DNA of 64,000 nt. It comes from JAJCYX01 sp965243825. Lineage in GTDB: Bacteria > Chloroflexota > Dehalococcoidia > Lucifugimonadales > Lucifugimonadaceae. Positions 17,698 to 25,809 of this stretch are shown piece by piece. The notes below the pieces were generated by a model that searched no databases, was not told the origin of the DNA, and saw only the letters and a list, made by a program, of their open reading frames with translations. Each line of letters starts with the position of its first letter. Positions within the stretch are counted from its first letter, which is position 1. The translations under genes were made by a program, and so were the position numbers. The stretch is from NCBI GenBank assembly GCA_965243825.1, contig CBDEVT010000001.1:1364001-1428000 (forward strand). The letters run 5' to 3'.

Positions 17698-18062
17698 ATA
17701 GGCGGCGTGAATGCCATCCGATCCGGTCTCTGATAGGCCCTTTTCGGCGTCGTCATGGATCTAAACTCAGAACCTGTAGTGACGATGCAGCCTGGGCAAG
17801 TCTGGTGTGGAAAACCGGGTTTTGGACCGGTGAGAACTGGACGCTGCTTCGGTAGTACCAAAGGAATCTGTCAGCCCCATTCTGACCAGTGCACGTACTC
17901 CCCACACGAGTCGCAAACCTATCCACGAGACAAAACCAGAAACCCCGAGTCACTCCGCTTCTTCCACGCTCCGACCTATACTTAGCTTCAGTTCGCATTC
18001 CACATTCCCACAGGCCTTACTGGATATGAGAGAAAGGCCTGAATGACCTGAGAGATTTCCAC
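17698..18062. other. dnaA-obg intergenic region with scattered DnaA-box-like 9-mers
   Basis: No gene is seen in 365 nt. Near matches to the DnaA box are tgtggaaaa (17806-17814, 8/9) and ctatccacg (17919-17927, 7/9), plus tttccacat just before obg. A TATACT hexamer at 17977-17982 could be the obg -10 box. This is weak evidence for an origin of replication, and there is no AT-rich unwinding element. Confidence 0.35.
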
Positions 18063-19346
18063 ATGATCGATTCGGCACAAATAACAGCCCGTGCCGGTAA
18101 TGGGGGAAACGGTGTGGTCAACTTCCGCAGGGAAGCCTTCGTACCGCGTGGAGGTCCGGCTGGAGGTGATGGTGGCCACGGTGGAAGCGTGATCTTCGTT
18201 GCATCAACGTCGGTCAACACACTTCTCAAATTCCGAAAGGGAATGGTCCTGCAGGCGAAGAGCGGTGAGTCTGGCAAGTCTGCAAAGAAGACCGGTAGCG
18301 ATGGCGAGGATCTCGTGATCGAAGTTCCTGTCGGAACCGAGGTCTGGGATGTTACTGGTGGTAAAAAAGGCGACCTGGTTGGGGATCTCGCCGAGGACGG
18401 ACAAAGACTCGTAGTGGCAAAAGGTGGTCAGGGCGGGTATGGCAACACCCGATTCGCATCTTCGACCAACCAGACTCCCATGCTGGCTGAAGCCGGAGAG
18501 ATCGGTGAGCAGAGAGATTTGCGCCTTGACCTGAAGTTGCTGGCGGACGTTGGGCTAATCGGTCTACCCAACGCTGGCAAGTCCAGCATCCTGGCATCTA
18601 TCAGCGCTGCTCGGCCGAAAATAGCAAACTATCCGTTTACGACTCTCGAGCCTTCGCTTGGCGTTGTCTACTTTGAACACGATGCCTTCGTAGTTGTGGA
18701 TATTCCAGGTCTTATTGAAGGTGCTCACGCTGGAGTCGGGCTTGGGCACGAGTTCCTGAAACACATAGAGCGGACTCGTGTGCTTGCCCACGTTGTCGAT
18801 GGCTCAGAAGCTGATGTCGTTGAACGGATCCGGACCATCAACGAGGAGTTGCGGAAGTTCAACGAAAGGCTTGCATCGACTCCTCAGCTGATCGTTATCA
18901 ACAAGATTGACATGCTCGAAGAGCCTTCTGAGGTTGAATGGCTGGAAGACGAGGTCAACGCAGCGTTCGGTGACGATATCAGCGTCTTATCTATCTCGGC
19001 CGCAACCCGTGCAGGTGTCGATCAACTTATCGCTGAGATGCGAAGACACCTGATTCAACTACCGCGCGAATCCTCATCTGGTGACGTTGCAGATCGACCG
19101 GTGCTGAGACCAAGACCCGTCAACGTTAAACGCAGGCTCGTTGAGGTGGTCGACGAAGACGTCTACCGAGTAGTTCACCCGAGAGCGGTTCGGCTTGCAC
19201 GCGGCAGTAATCTCGAGGATTGGACGACTCTGGTTCAGTTTCAACATCGACTCAAAGACCTCGGCGTAACGAAAGAGCTTGAAGAGGCAGGGGTCGTGGC
19301 TGGAGCGACTGTGATCGTTGACGAGATGGAGTTTGAGTGGGACTGA
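18063..19346 (+). CDS. obg: GTPase Obg/CgtA
   Basis: A 427-residue ribosome-assembly GTPase. The Gly-rich Obg fold (AGNGGNGVVNFRREAFVPRGGPAGGDGGHGG) is followed by the G domain with G1 GLPNAGKSS, G2 NYPFTTLEPSLG, G3 DIPGLIEGA, G4 NKID and G5 SISAATRAG. A C-terminal OCT domain (about 345-427) follows. The Obg family acts in late 50S assembly and stress signalling. The ATG follows a gagag-type ribosome-binding site. nadD starts inside the 3' end of this gene, an arrangement seen in many bacteria. Confidence 0.97.
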   Translation: MIDSAQITARAGNGGNGVVNFRREAFVPRGGPAGGDGGHGGSVIFVASTSVNTLLKFRKGMVLQAKSGESGKSAKKTGSDGEDLVIEVPVGTEVWDVTGGKKGDLVGDLAEDGQRLVVAKGGQGGYGNTRFASSTNQTPMLAEAGEIGEQRDLRLDLKLLADVGLIGLPNAGKSSILASISAARPKIANYPFTTLEPSLGVVYFEHDAFVVVDIPGLIEGAHAGVGLGHEFLKHIERTRVLAHVVDGSEADVVERIRTINEELRKFNERLASTPQLIVINKIDMLEEPSEVEWLEDEVNAAFGDDISVLSISAATRAGVDQLIAEMRRHLIQLPRESSSGDVADRPVLRPRPVNVKRRLVEVVDEDVYRVVHPRAVRLARGSNLEDWTTLVQFQHRLKDLGVTKELEEAGVVAGATVIVDEMEFEWD

Positions 19347-19948
19347 GCGAAACGAAATGCCGACGCATAGGTGTGTTCGGCGGGACTTTTGACCCGATAC
19401 ACAAAGGTCATCTGGCTATCGCTCGTTTTGCACTGGCACATGGCGACTTAGAAATGGTGCTGCTCGTGCCCGCCGGTAAGCCCTGGCTTCGGTCCGAGAC
19501 GCCTTCCGCACTTGCGCAGGACAGACTTCAAATGACTAAGCTCGCCGTGGCAGGTGAGCCCGGGCTTGAGGCAAGCGATGTCGATGTGGCGCGCGAAGGT
19601 GCGACATACACCGTAGACACTCTTCGAGATTTGCGTGAACGGTACGAAGGCGGTACTGAATTTGTGCTGATCGTGGGAGTGGACGCTGCACTCTCAATGA
19701 ATCGCTGGCACCGAGCGTCAGAGCTGGCTGATCTATGCTCGATCCTGGTTATCGGGAGACCCGGGCAGTCATGGGCTGAAGATCTACCGATCGGCCACCC
19801 CGCGCATGCGGCAGAATTTTCAGAAGGCCCCATGATTGATATCAGCGCCACGAAGCTGAGAGCAAAGCTAGTAACCGGCCAGGACGTGGCCGAAGAACTC
19901 CCGGCGGAAGTAGCCGCCTATATAGAGCATCACGAACTCTACAGGTAA
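19337..19948 (+). CDS. nadD: Nicotinate-nucleotide adenylyltransferase
   Basis: A 203-residue NadD, which converts nicotinate mononucleotide and ATP to deamido-NAD. The nucleotidyltransferase signature GVFGGTFDPIHKGHL contains the (H/T)xGH motif, and ISATKLRAKL matches the ISSTxIR ATP-binding motif near the C-terminus. GTG 19337 overlaps the end of obg by 10 nt, so the two are translationally coupled. A later ATG (19357) lies in another frame, supporting the GTG. The rsfS gene that often follows is absent; pyrE comes next. Confidence 0.93.
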   Translation: MGLSETKCRRIGVFGGTFDPIHKGHLAIARFALAHGDLEMVLLVPAGKPWLRSETPSALAQDRLQMTKLAVAGEPGLEASDVDVAREGATYTVDTLRDLRERYEGGTEFVLIVGVDAALSMNRWHRASELADLCSILVIGRPGQSWAEDLPIGHPAHAAEFSEGPMIDISATKLRAKLVTGQDVAEELPAEVAAYIEHHELYR

Positions 19949-20026
19949 GCAGAGTTGGCTCACCAGAGGTTTCCATCGACGGATTAGAATCGACTGAACA
20001 GGCAAAAACACACTGAAAGGATCCCT

Positions 20027-20599
20027 ATGGTGCAGACAGCTTCCGGTGCAGCGCGACTCTTCGAGCGGGCGAAGGAGCTCGGTGCACTCGAATTTGGCGA
20101 CTTCACACTCACGTCCGGGCAGAAAAGTACCTACTACTTCGATGGTCGCCGACTCTCACTCGACCCGGAGGGCTCCCACCTGATCTCACAGCTATTCCTG
20201 GAGCGCATTGTCGAGTCCGGATGCGAAGCCGCTGGCGGTCCCACCGTCGCTGCTGTACCGATTGTCGGCTCACTTATGCTGCGCGCATGGCAGGAGGATG
20301 CAAATCTCACCGGGTTTTTCGTGCGGCCTGAAGCCAAAGGGCACGGCATGGGCCGTCAGATCGAAGGATCGGCCAAACCTGGGATGAAAGTGGCGGTTTT
20401 CGACGATACCGTTTCTACTGGAGGCAGCCTGCTGGAGGCCATCGACGCAGTCCAGGCCTTTGGTTGCGAAGTGGCTCTCGTGCTTTGTGTGCTCGACCGC
20501 AAGCAGGGTGGCAGCGATGAAGTGCACCGCCGTGGCCTGCCGTTCATGTCTCTCTGGGAAGCGACGCCAGAGGGCGAGATCAGACTGACGAGTGATTAG
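20027..20599 (+). CDS. pyrE: Orotate phosphoribosyltransferase
   Basis: A 190-residue PyrE that joins orotate and PRPP to form OMP in pyrimidine synthesis. The PRPP-binding motif is VAVFDDTVSTGGSLLEAI, and the N-terminal FTLTSGQKSTYYFDGRRLSLDP segment is the classical orotate-binding loop. The flexible loop KGHGMGRQIEG is Gly-rich. The ATG is preceded by gaaaggatcc, a good ribosome-binding site. It is the third gene of the obg-nadD-pyrE set (78-nt gap). Confidence 0.95.
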   Translation: MVQTASGAARLFERAKELGALEFGDFTLTSGQKSTYYFDGRRLSLDPEGSHLISQLFLERIVESGCEAAGGPTVAAVPIVGSLMLRAWQEDANLTGFFVRPEAKGHGMGRQIEGSAKPGMKVAVFDDTVSTGGSLLEAIDAVQAFGCEVALVLCVLDRKQGGSDEVHRRGLPFMSLWEATPEGEIRLTSD

Positions 20600-20623
20600 A
20601 GCGCTCAGGGAGTCCTGGGCGCT
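20600..20623. terminator. Hairpin between convergent pyrE and Nudix genes
   Basis: Arms agcgctcagg (20600-20609) and cctgggcgct (20614-20623) pair at 9 of 10 with a 4-nt loop, immediately after the pyrE stop. No T-run follows on either strand, so an intrinsic terminator is possible but not canonical. Confidence 0.35.
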
Positions 20624-20626
20624 GAA

Positions 20627-21106
20627 TCAGTAGCTTTCCCTCGTCTCCGTGCCTAAATACTCGGTTGGCCTGACCTCGCCTCGGCTGCAATACTCAGCGA
20701 CGTCCCAGAGTTTCAAAGGGAACAACGGGTGTGACAGATTCTCTTCCTGTGCCACGAACCGCATGTCGGTGATCTCCACCTGCTCTGTCTCGGTGAGCGA
20801 CGTGCCGACTCCGAGTACTCCCGAATAGCGTGTGACGTGAAAGCCGAAGTAGATGTCGGACACACCCGGTGAAACGAACGTGTGCGAGTAGGCGAGCTTC
20901 GCATCTTCAACTATCAGACCGGTCTCTTCTTTAACCTCGCGCACCAGACAACTCTCGAGTGTGTCTGCAACTTCCATGCGACCCCCAGGGGCGTTCCAGT
21001 AGGTGCCGAAGCTCTCAGCCTGCTGCACAAGCAGCAATCTGCCCAGTTCGTCAAAGATAAGGCCCTTACAGTGGATGATGACTTCGTTCAGGGAGTGCTC
21101 AGTCAT
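20627..21106 (-). CDS. Nudix hydrolase
   Basis: A Nudix protein of about 159 residues. The Nudix box reads GGRMEVADTLESCLVREVKEETGL and contains the REVKEETG core that binds the metal-pyrophosphate. Flanking strands (HCKGLIFDELGRLLLVQQ) are typical of NDP-sugar or NTP pyrophosphohydrolases, but the substrate is not determined. I chose ATG 21106 because GGGAG lies 8 nt upstream on the minus strand; an in-frame ATG at 21121 has no such site. It is convergent with pyrE. Confidence 0.9.
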   Translation of the reverse strand: MTEHSLNEVIIHCKGLIFDELGRLLLVQQAESFGTYWNAPGGRMEVADTLESCLVREVKEETGLIVEDAKLAYSHTFVSPGVSDIYFGFHVTRYSGVLGVGTSLTETEQVEITDMRFVAQEENLSHPLFPLKLWDVAEYCSRGEVRPTEYLGTETRESY

Positions 21107-21196
21107 CTTTGTTGCTCCCAAGTAGACCGTTTTAGCAAGCCGTTTTCAAGCTAAATTGCTGATGAGTCACTAAGCGTCTGAGTACAGGTGGCAACC

Positions 21197-22312
21197 CTAG
21201 CTCAACACGCCGGTCTTCTTTCGCTCGATCAGGGCGAAGTCGATCTCAGCACCGAGTCCAGGTTTGTTGAACGGCGCGATGTGAATAAGGCCGTTTTTGT
21301 CAGGCTCGATGTCCTCGACAAGCCCGTATTTCTGAGCGCCCGAAGGCAGAAGCACCTCGAAATAGGTCGTGTTCTGGATCGCCATGATGACGTGCAGATT
21401 CGCCACGTTGTTCAGTGAGTTTCCGCCGTGGTGAACCTCGTAGTTCATGTGAAAAGCCTCGGCAAGATGAGCGGTTTTCATCAATGGAGTGATGCCGCCT
21501 TTCACAGCTACGTCGCCTCGCAGATAATCGGTCGCTCGCTCTGTGATCCACGGTCCGTACGCCGTAAATCCACCCGGCGAGTACTCTGTAGCCAGTATCG
21601 GGATGTCCAGCTTCTGCCGCAGCTTCACGTAGTTGTAGATATCGTCATCGGCCAGCGGGTCCTCGTACCAGAGATAGCCCAGCTCTTCGATCGCACGGCC
21701 GACTCGCACCGCGTCCGTGTACTGGTAAGACCAGGTTGAATCCAGCATCACAACGTGATCGTCGCCAACACCCTCCCGTACCGCCTGGCAGACCGCGATG
21801 TCCTCGTCAGGGTACGTTGGTGGGTGAATCTTGTAGGCGGTCCAGCCTGCGTCCTTAAGCTTCTGAGCCTCTTCGACGTACTCCTCCGGCGTTGGATACA
21901 CCGGAGAGGATGCGTAGGCGTGTATGGACTCCCTGTAGCCTCCGAGAAGCTTGTAGACCGGAAGGCCAGCGACCTTACCGCCAATGTCCCAGAGCGCAAC
22001 GTCTACGGCGCCGACGGCGCGAATGGTGCTGCGGCGCACACCGAGCATGCAGAGCTGCCATAGCTCTTCACGCTGCAGCGGGTCCTTGCCGATGAGTAAC
22101 GCCTTGAAGCGTTCAATGATCGATGGGCCGTCGAAATCGGCGCCTTGTCCAGACGTGCCGAGGAACGAGTGACCCTGCACACCCTCATCGGTCGATATGG
22201 TCACAAGTCCCATCTGCGAAGAGCCGCTCATGGTTCCTGACTTAGGGCTGTAGTTCGTGACCGGGATGTCGTCCCACGCGAATAACGTGACAGTAATGTC
22301 AGTGATCTTCAT
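21197..22312 (-). CDS. Enolase-superfamily enzyme with KxH motif
   Basis: A 371-residue mandelate racemase/muconate lactonizing-type enzyme. Metal ligands are Asp in MLDSTWSY, Glu in YEDPLADD and Glu in LATEYSPGG. The second-strand catalytic motif is KxH (AYKIHPP), not KxK, and VHHGGNSLNN carries the barrel-end His. The KxH pattern is known from dehydratases acting on tartrate- or galactarate-like acids. The N-terminal capping domain (1-125) is complete. It lies 8 nt after the orphan at 22321-22833, so they share a transcript with the next enolase gene and the aldo/keto reductase. The substrate is unknown. Confidence 0.88.
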   Translation of the reverse strand: MKITDITVTLFAWDDIPVTNYSPKSGTMSGSSQMGLVTISTDEGVQGHSFLGTSGQGADFDGPSIIERFKALLIGKDPLQREELWQLCMLGVRRSTIRAVGAVDVALWDIGGKVAGLPVYKLLGGYRESIHAYASSPVYPTPEEYVEEAQKLKDAGWTAYKIHPPTYPDEDIAVCQAVREGVGDDHVVMLDSTWSYQYTDAVRVGRAIEELGYLWYEDPLADDDIYNYVKLRQKLDIPILATEYSPGGFTAYGPWITERATDYLRGDVAVKGGITPLMKTAHLAEAFHMNYEVHHGGNSLNNVANLHVIMAIQNTTYFEVLLPSGAQKYGLVEDIEPDKNGLIHIAPFNKPGLGAEIDFALIERKKTGVLS

Positions 22313-22320
22313 TGTTTTAG

Positions 22321-22833
22321 TTACCTCAACAGATAGAACGAGTCAGTTGATACATCGTAAGCAACAAAGGTCCAAGCCACCTGATACTTCTCTGGGGCAG
22401 ACAAACGGCCCGGACCGTCATCGCCGAAGAAAATGTCTCGTTCCATGGCAGTACCTATCTCTCGAAGGAACTGAAAAACGTACTTGCAGTTTTTCTCTGT
22501 GATGTCCTTCGGATCCAAGTCACCATATATCTGCCGTTCGCCGTCCCACCAGCAGTTCAACAGTATTTGCTCTGGAAGCCATATGCTGATGGTCGGGGAT
22601 GACTGCTGTTCGGCCACCTTGAAGTAATCAGTTGATGTAGCGGATTCGATACCGTCAATCTGCCATCGATACGGGAGGGACCTGAGTACTGAAAGCAAAT
22701 CTTGTACGATCGATGCGGAAGCTCCGAACCACCAAAAATCCCTGTAGCTTCCGTCCCTCTCAAAGATCCGGTCAAACTCCCGCTGGGAGAGTCGGAACTC
22801 TTTGTACTCGAAAACTACTGAATTTGTCGCCAT
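22321..22833 (-). CDS. Hypothetical protein between two enolase genes
   Basis: A 170-residue acidic, aromatic-rich protein (for example FWWFGASASIV and NCWWDGERQIYGDLD). No signal peptide, membrane helix or recognised motif is visible. It starts at ATG 22833, 22 nt after the upstream enolase gene, and ends 8 nt before the next one, so it is part of a four-gene minus-strand operon. I do not recognise the family. The fixed position between two enolase-superfamily genes suggests either a related role or a chance insertion. Confidence 0.75.
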   Translation of the reverse strand: MATNSVVFEYKEFRLSQREFDRIFERDGSYRDFWWFGASASIVQDLLSVLRSLPYRWQIDGIESATSTDYFKVAEQQSSPTISIWLPEQILLNCWWDGERQIYGDLDPKDITEKNCKYVFQFLREIGTAMERDIFFGDDGPGRLSAPEKYQVAWTFVAYDVSTDSFYLLR

Positions 22834-22855
22834 AGCCTTCTAATAGAAATTCCCA

Positions 22856-24019
22856 TTATCGCTGTCCGACAGTATCCACCTCACCCACCGTAAATCGCTC
22901 AACTTCTCCTTCGTCTACTTCGATGCCGAGTCCCGGATCCTTCGGTACGGCGACTCTGCTTTCGTTGACCTCGAATCCTGGTGTGATGTTCTCGCGGACA
23001 GGGTGCGGTGTCTGATCGAACTCCAGAACTGGCTCGTTCACGTAGGGCTCAGGCACGTACTTAGGTGGCGAGAACGGCATTGTTGAGACCAGTTGGAGAG
23101 AGGCCGCAAAGCTGATTCCTGTGCCCCAGAAGTGCGGGTGGAACTTGATCCCATGAGCGTTCGCCATCTGGCCGATAACCTGCATCTCGGAGATGCCGCC
23201 AGCGACCGCTATATCTGGCTGGACGATGTCGAACACGCGATTCGCCAGCCGAGAAGCAAACTCGTGGCGAGTCTTCAGGCTCTCTCCACCTGAAATCGCA
23301 ATCGGTGATTGCTGTCGGACCAGAAGGTTCGCTGAGTCGTCATATGAAGGGCACGGCTCTTCAAACCAGGAGATATTGGCGTCAGCAACTCGGTTGGCGA
23401 ATTGGATCGCCGTCGGCGCGTCATAGCCCTCGTTTGCATCGAACATCAGGTGGATATCGTCGCCGAGGTGTTTCCTGAGCCCAAGCACTCTTTCGATGTC
23501 CTGCGGCACGGTCATCCCGCCGACCTTCATCTTCATGCCCGAAAAACCCTGGTCGACATAGCCTGAAGCTTCGGAAAATAGGGCGTCCGGGTAGTCGTCT
23601 TCGGTGTAGTAAAGACCAGTTGCGTATACGGGAACTGCATCACGCATCTTGCCGCCCAGAAGCTCCCAGACAGGCTTTCCTGATTGCTTTCCAGCAAGGT
23701 CCCAGAGTGCCAAGTCGATCGCTGACAACGCAGGAACGTGTCCGCCAGCAAAGCCGTGCGATTGGAAGAACGTTTCGAATAGCTGCTGCCAGATTGCACG
23801 AACATGAGCCGGCTGGCTGCCAATCACCTCTGGAGCAAGCTGCTCAAGCGCGGCCCGGGACTGCGGATCGGCACCGCACTCGCCCCAACCAACGGCGCCG
23901 TCAGAGTCCGTCATCTTGACCGCCGTAACTCCACGTGTGTCTGTCCAGCGTTGAGACCATCCGAATGGCCTGTCCAGTTTGCCAATCAGAGTTCGAATTT
24001 CGATTCGTTCAATGGTCAC
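22856..24019 (-). CDS. Enolase-superfamily dehydratase/racemase (KxK type)
   Basis: An enolase-superfamily enzyme of about 387 residues. The catalytic pair is KxK in GMKMKVGG, the metal ligands are Asp in MFDANEGY, Glu in WFEEPCP and Glu in SGGESLK, and the barrel-end His is in KFHPHFWGTG. KxK with a downstream His points to 1,1-proton transfer or anti-dehydration of hydroxy acids. I chose GTG 24019, where GGAG lies 8 nt upstream; an ATG at 24079 would overlap the aldo/keto reductase gene. A C-terminal extension (about 40 residues) follows the barrel. The substrate cannot be named from sequence. Confidence 0.88.
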   Translation of the reverse strand: MTIERIEIRTLIGKLDRPFGWSQRWTDTRGVTAVKMTDSDGAVGWGECGADPQSRAALEQLAPEVIGSQPAHVRAIWQQLFETFFQSHGFAGGHVPALSAIDLALWDLAGKQSGKPVWELLGGKMRDAVPVYATGLYYTEDDYPDALFSEASGYVDQGFSGMKMKVGGMTVPQDIERVLGLRKHLGDDIHLMFDANEGYDAPTAIQFANRVADANISWFEEPCPSYDDSANLLVRQQSPIAISGGESLKTRHEFASRLANRVFDIVQPDIAVAGGISEMQVIGQMANAHGIKFHPHFWGTGISFAASLQLVSTMPFSPPKYVPEPYVNEPVLEFDQTPHPVRENITPGFEVNESRVAVPKDPGLGIEVDEGEVERFTVGEVDTVGQR

Positions 24020-24060
24020 CGGTCGGTTTTCTCCATGCAAGTAAGGTCGAAGCAGTGTCT

Positions 24061-24987
24061 CTACGTAAGTTGCCGCCAACCGCCCCCGTACTTGTCCCAG
24101 CGTGACCTCAGTTCGTCGATTGCGCTCTGGTTGATCGGCAGATCTTCCTCGACCTGCCGAATATTTGACTTCATGTGCGCAGGGTTCTTTGTGCCGACAA
24201 TCGCAACATCTACTTCCGACTGTGCAAGCGTGAAGCCCAAGGCAAGCAGAATCGGATCTTCTGGTTCTCCGGGCAACTCGCCTTCTGCAGCCATCTGTCT
24301 GGCTCTCCTGAGGTACTCATCGTCATAACCGCGTGGAGTGCGTTCGCCTCGGCGCGCTCGTGCCCAGGTTCCACCGCCAATTGGGCGCTTGATGATGATT
24401 CCCATGCCGCGCTTCTCTGCTTTTTCCAGCAGTCCAGATGTCCGCCCGCCCTGTTCAGTCAGGTTGAAGCTGGTCTGCAGCGTATCGAACAAGCCAGAAT
24501 CGACCGCCCAATGGGCGTCTTCATTGTCTCCGCTGTAGCTGACGTGTCGAAGCTTTCCAGCCGCTTTGGCATCTTGCAGCGCGCGGATGCAGTCACCCTG
24601 CTCAAGAACGTCGATGCCACAGGAATGCAGCTGCACGATGTCGAGGTGGTCGGTATTGAGTCGCTCCAGACTTCGATCCACGCTGTCAGCCACTGTCTCG
24701 TAGCTCCATGCTTCTCCGTCATAGCCGCCGGTCACATGCCCGGCCTTTGTTGCCAGGACATACTCGTCTCGCCGGTGTGAAACGGCTTTGCCGATCAGTT
24801 CTTCCGAGATCGAGTAGCAAGCGGCCGTGTCCAAAAAATTGATTCCGGCATCGAGCGCGGAATTCAGCACATCAGCCGCCTGTTCGCTTTCAGAGCTTGA
24901 TAGCTCAAAGCCGATTTCGGCAAGTCCAACACCGAGTCTGGTGACTTCAAATCCGGTCTTACCAAGCTGAACCTTCTCCATGGCCAT
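24061..24987 (-). CDS. Aldo/keto reductase
   Basis: A 308-residue (alpha/beta)8 NADPH-dependent oxidoreductase. DTAACYSISEELIG carries the catalytic Asp-Tyr pair, the Lys is in VLATKAG and the active-site His lies in IVQLHSC. The C-terminal phosphate-binding loop is IVGTKNPAHMKSN. This matches the YajO/Tas-like AKR group. It is the first gene of the minus-strand operon that continues with two enolase-superfamily genes, consistent with a sugar-acid or lactone oxidation pathway. The substrate is unknown. Confidence 0.92.
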   Translation of the reverse strand: MAMEKVQLGKTGFEVTRLGVGLAEIGFELSSSESEQAADVLNSALDAGINFLDTAACYSISEELIGKAVSHRRDEYVLATKAGHVTGGYDGEAWSYETVADSVDRSLERLNTDHLDIVQLHSCGIDVLEQGDCIRALQDAKAAGKLRHVSYSGDNEDAHWAVDSGLFDTLQTSFNLTEQGGRTSGLLEKAEKRGMGIIIKRPIGGGTWARARRGERTPRGYDDEYLRRARQMAAEGELPGEPEDPILLALGFTLAQSEVDVAIVGTKNPAHMKSNIRQVEEDLPINQSAIDELRSRWDKYGGGWRQLT

Positions 24988-25081
24988 GTTCCTTCCGGGC
25001 TCAGTGGATCAGTGTCGTGAGATCCTGATTAGCGCAAGGTCAAGGGTAACCTTAGGTTTCCTGAGTAGTAGAACTTTCGAT

Positions 25082-25115
25082 CAAAGCAAAAGGGGCACGT
25101 CGTACGACGTACCCC
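25082..25115 (-). terminator. Intrinsic terminator downstream of the DUF5679 gene
   Basis: A 24-nt near-perfect hairpin (arms 25092-25103 and 25104-25115, 11 of 12 pairs, GC-rich outer ends) lies 75 nt beyond the DUF5679 stop. Read on the minus strand it is followed by ttttgctttg, giving the U-tract. Confidence 0.8.
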
Positions 25116-25190
25116 TCTGAAGGCGAAATTGGGCGGGTATCCGGCTGACAGCCGTGCATGCCGCCCGGACTACGCGGGAGATGTCTGAAT

Positions 25191-25331
25191 TTAGGACTTG
25201 CCGATCTTGAACATCTTGGTTCCGCAGGTTGGGCACTTGCCCTGGGTTGCGGGTCGGCCGTTCTTCATCGTGATCTGCTCTGGGTTAGACATCTCGCGCT
25301 TGGTCTTGCACTTCATGCAGTAGGCTTCCAT
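25191..25331 (-). CDS. DUF5679 zinc-ribbon mini-protein
   Basis: A 46-residue protein: MEAYCMKCKTKREMSNPEQ opens it, and CPTCGTKMFKIG closes it. Two CxxC knuckles (CMKC and CPTC) form a one-zinc ribbon of the DUF5679 type, found widely in Chloroflexota and Actinobacteria. ATG 25331 follows a perfect GGGAGG site (minus strand), so the longer in-frame start at 25424 is unnecessary. It is highly basic, fitting an RNA- or protein-binding role. Its exact function is unknown. Confidence 0.88.
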   Translation of the reverse strand: MEAYCMKCKTKREMSNPEQITMKNGRPATQGKCPTCGTKMFKIGKS

Positions 25332-25809
25332 ACGTTCCTCCCTTTGCGGCCTGTTGGCCTTTGCTGGACTCCAAAGCCACGATCGAAAATTCGACTGATC
25401 GTGAACTTGAGTGCAGTTGGACACTACTACAACATTTTCAACTTGTCTCTAGTTCAAATGCAACTTGGGCCCAACTGCAGGGTTGTGAGAGGCCTGAGTT
25501 GCGTTGCGGCAGAGGGCTGTTTGACCTGAAATTGGCGGTTAGCGCCCGTTTACTAAAGTAAACGGGCGGATTTCAGCATGTTTTTCACTCTCAATCCCAA
25601 CTTGCGTGGGATTAGACGAAAGCGTGTAATTTCGGCGAATTTGACCGATCAGAGCAACAAAGCCGATTGTTTCCCAGCGAATCTGAACTTGATCGCAGTT
25701 TAGGAATCTCGCAATCTGCTGGCTATAATCGCTCTCTGAAGACCACAGCAGTCAGCACACCTGGCTGTCGCTACTCGATCCAAAATCCATCACCCTGCGG
25801 CTTTCTACT
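25332..25809. other. 478-nt intergenic region rich in inverted repeats
   Basis: No gene is seen. Three inverted repeats stand out: tgcagttgg (25412-25420) with ccaactgca (25471-25479), a 12-bp perfect palindrome at 25543-25568, and aatccca/tgggatt (25593-25613). A TATAAT hexamer at 25724-25729, about 80 nt before pheS, is the probable pheS -10 box. No T-box or known riboswitch motif is present. Confidence 0.55.
25543..25568. repeat. Perfect inverted repeat, 12-bp arms
   Basis: Arms cgcccgtttact (25543-25554) and agtaaacgggcg (25557-25568) are perfectly complementary around an AA spacer. Neither strand has a T-run directly after it, so it is either a protein-binding palindrome or a tight RNA hairpin rather than a classic terminator. 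Confidence 0.7.

Noticed and set aside
17698..18062. Origin of replication next to dnaA
   Set aside because: Only one 8/9 and a few 7/9 DnaA-box-like 9-mers, no AT-rich element and no cluster, so oriC is not called.
24022..24079. Upstream ATG at 24079 for the KxK enolase gene
   Set aside because: It overlaps the aldo/keto reductase and has no ribosome-binding site; GTG 24019 has GGAG at good spacing.
25543..25568. Strong palindrome as an intrinsic terminator
   Set aside because: Neither strand has a T-run next to it and no gene ends nearby; kept as a repeat.
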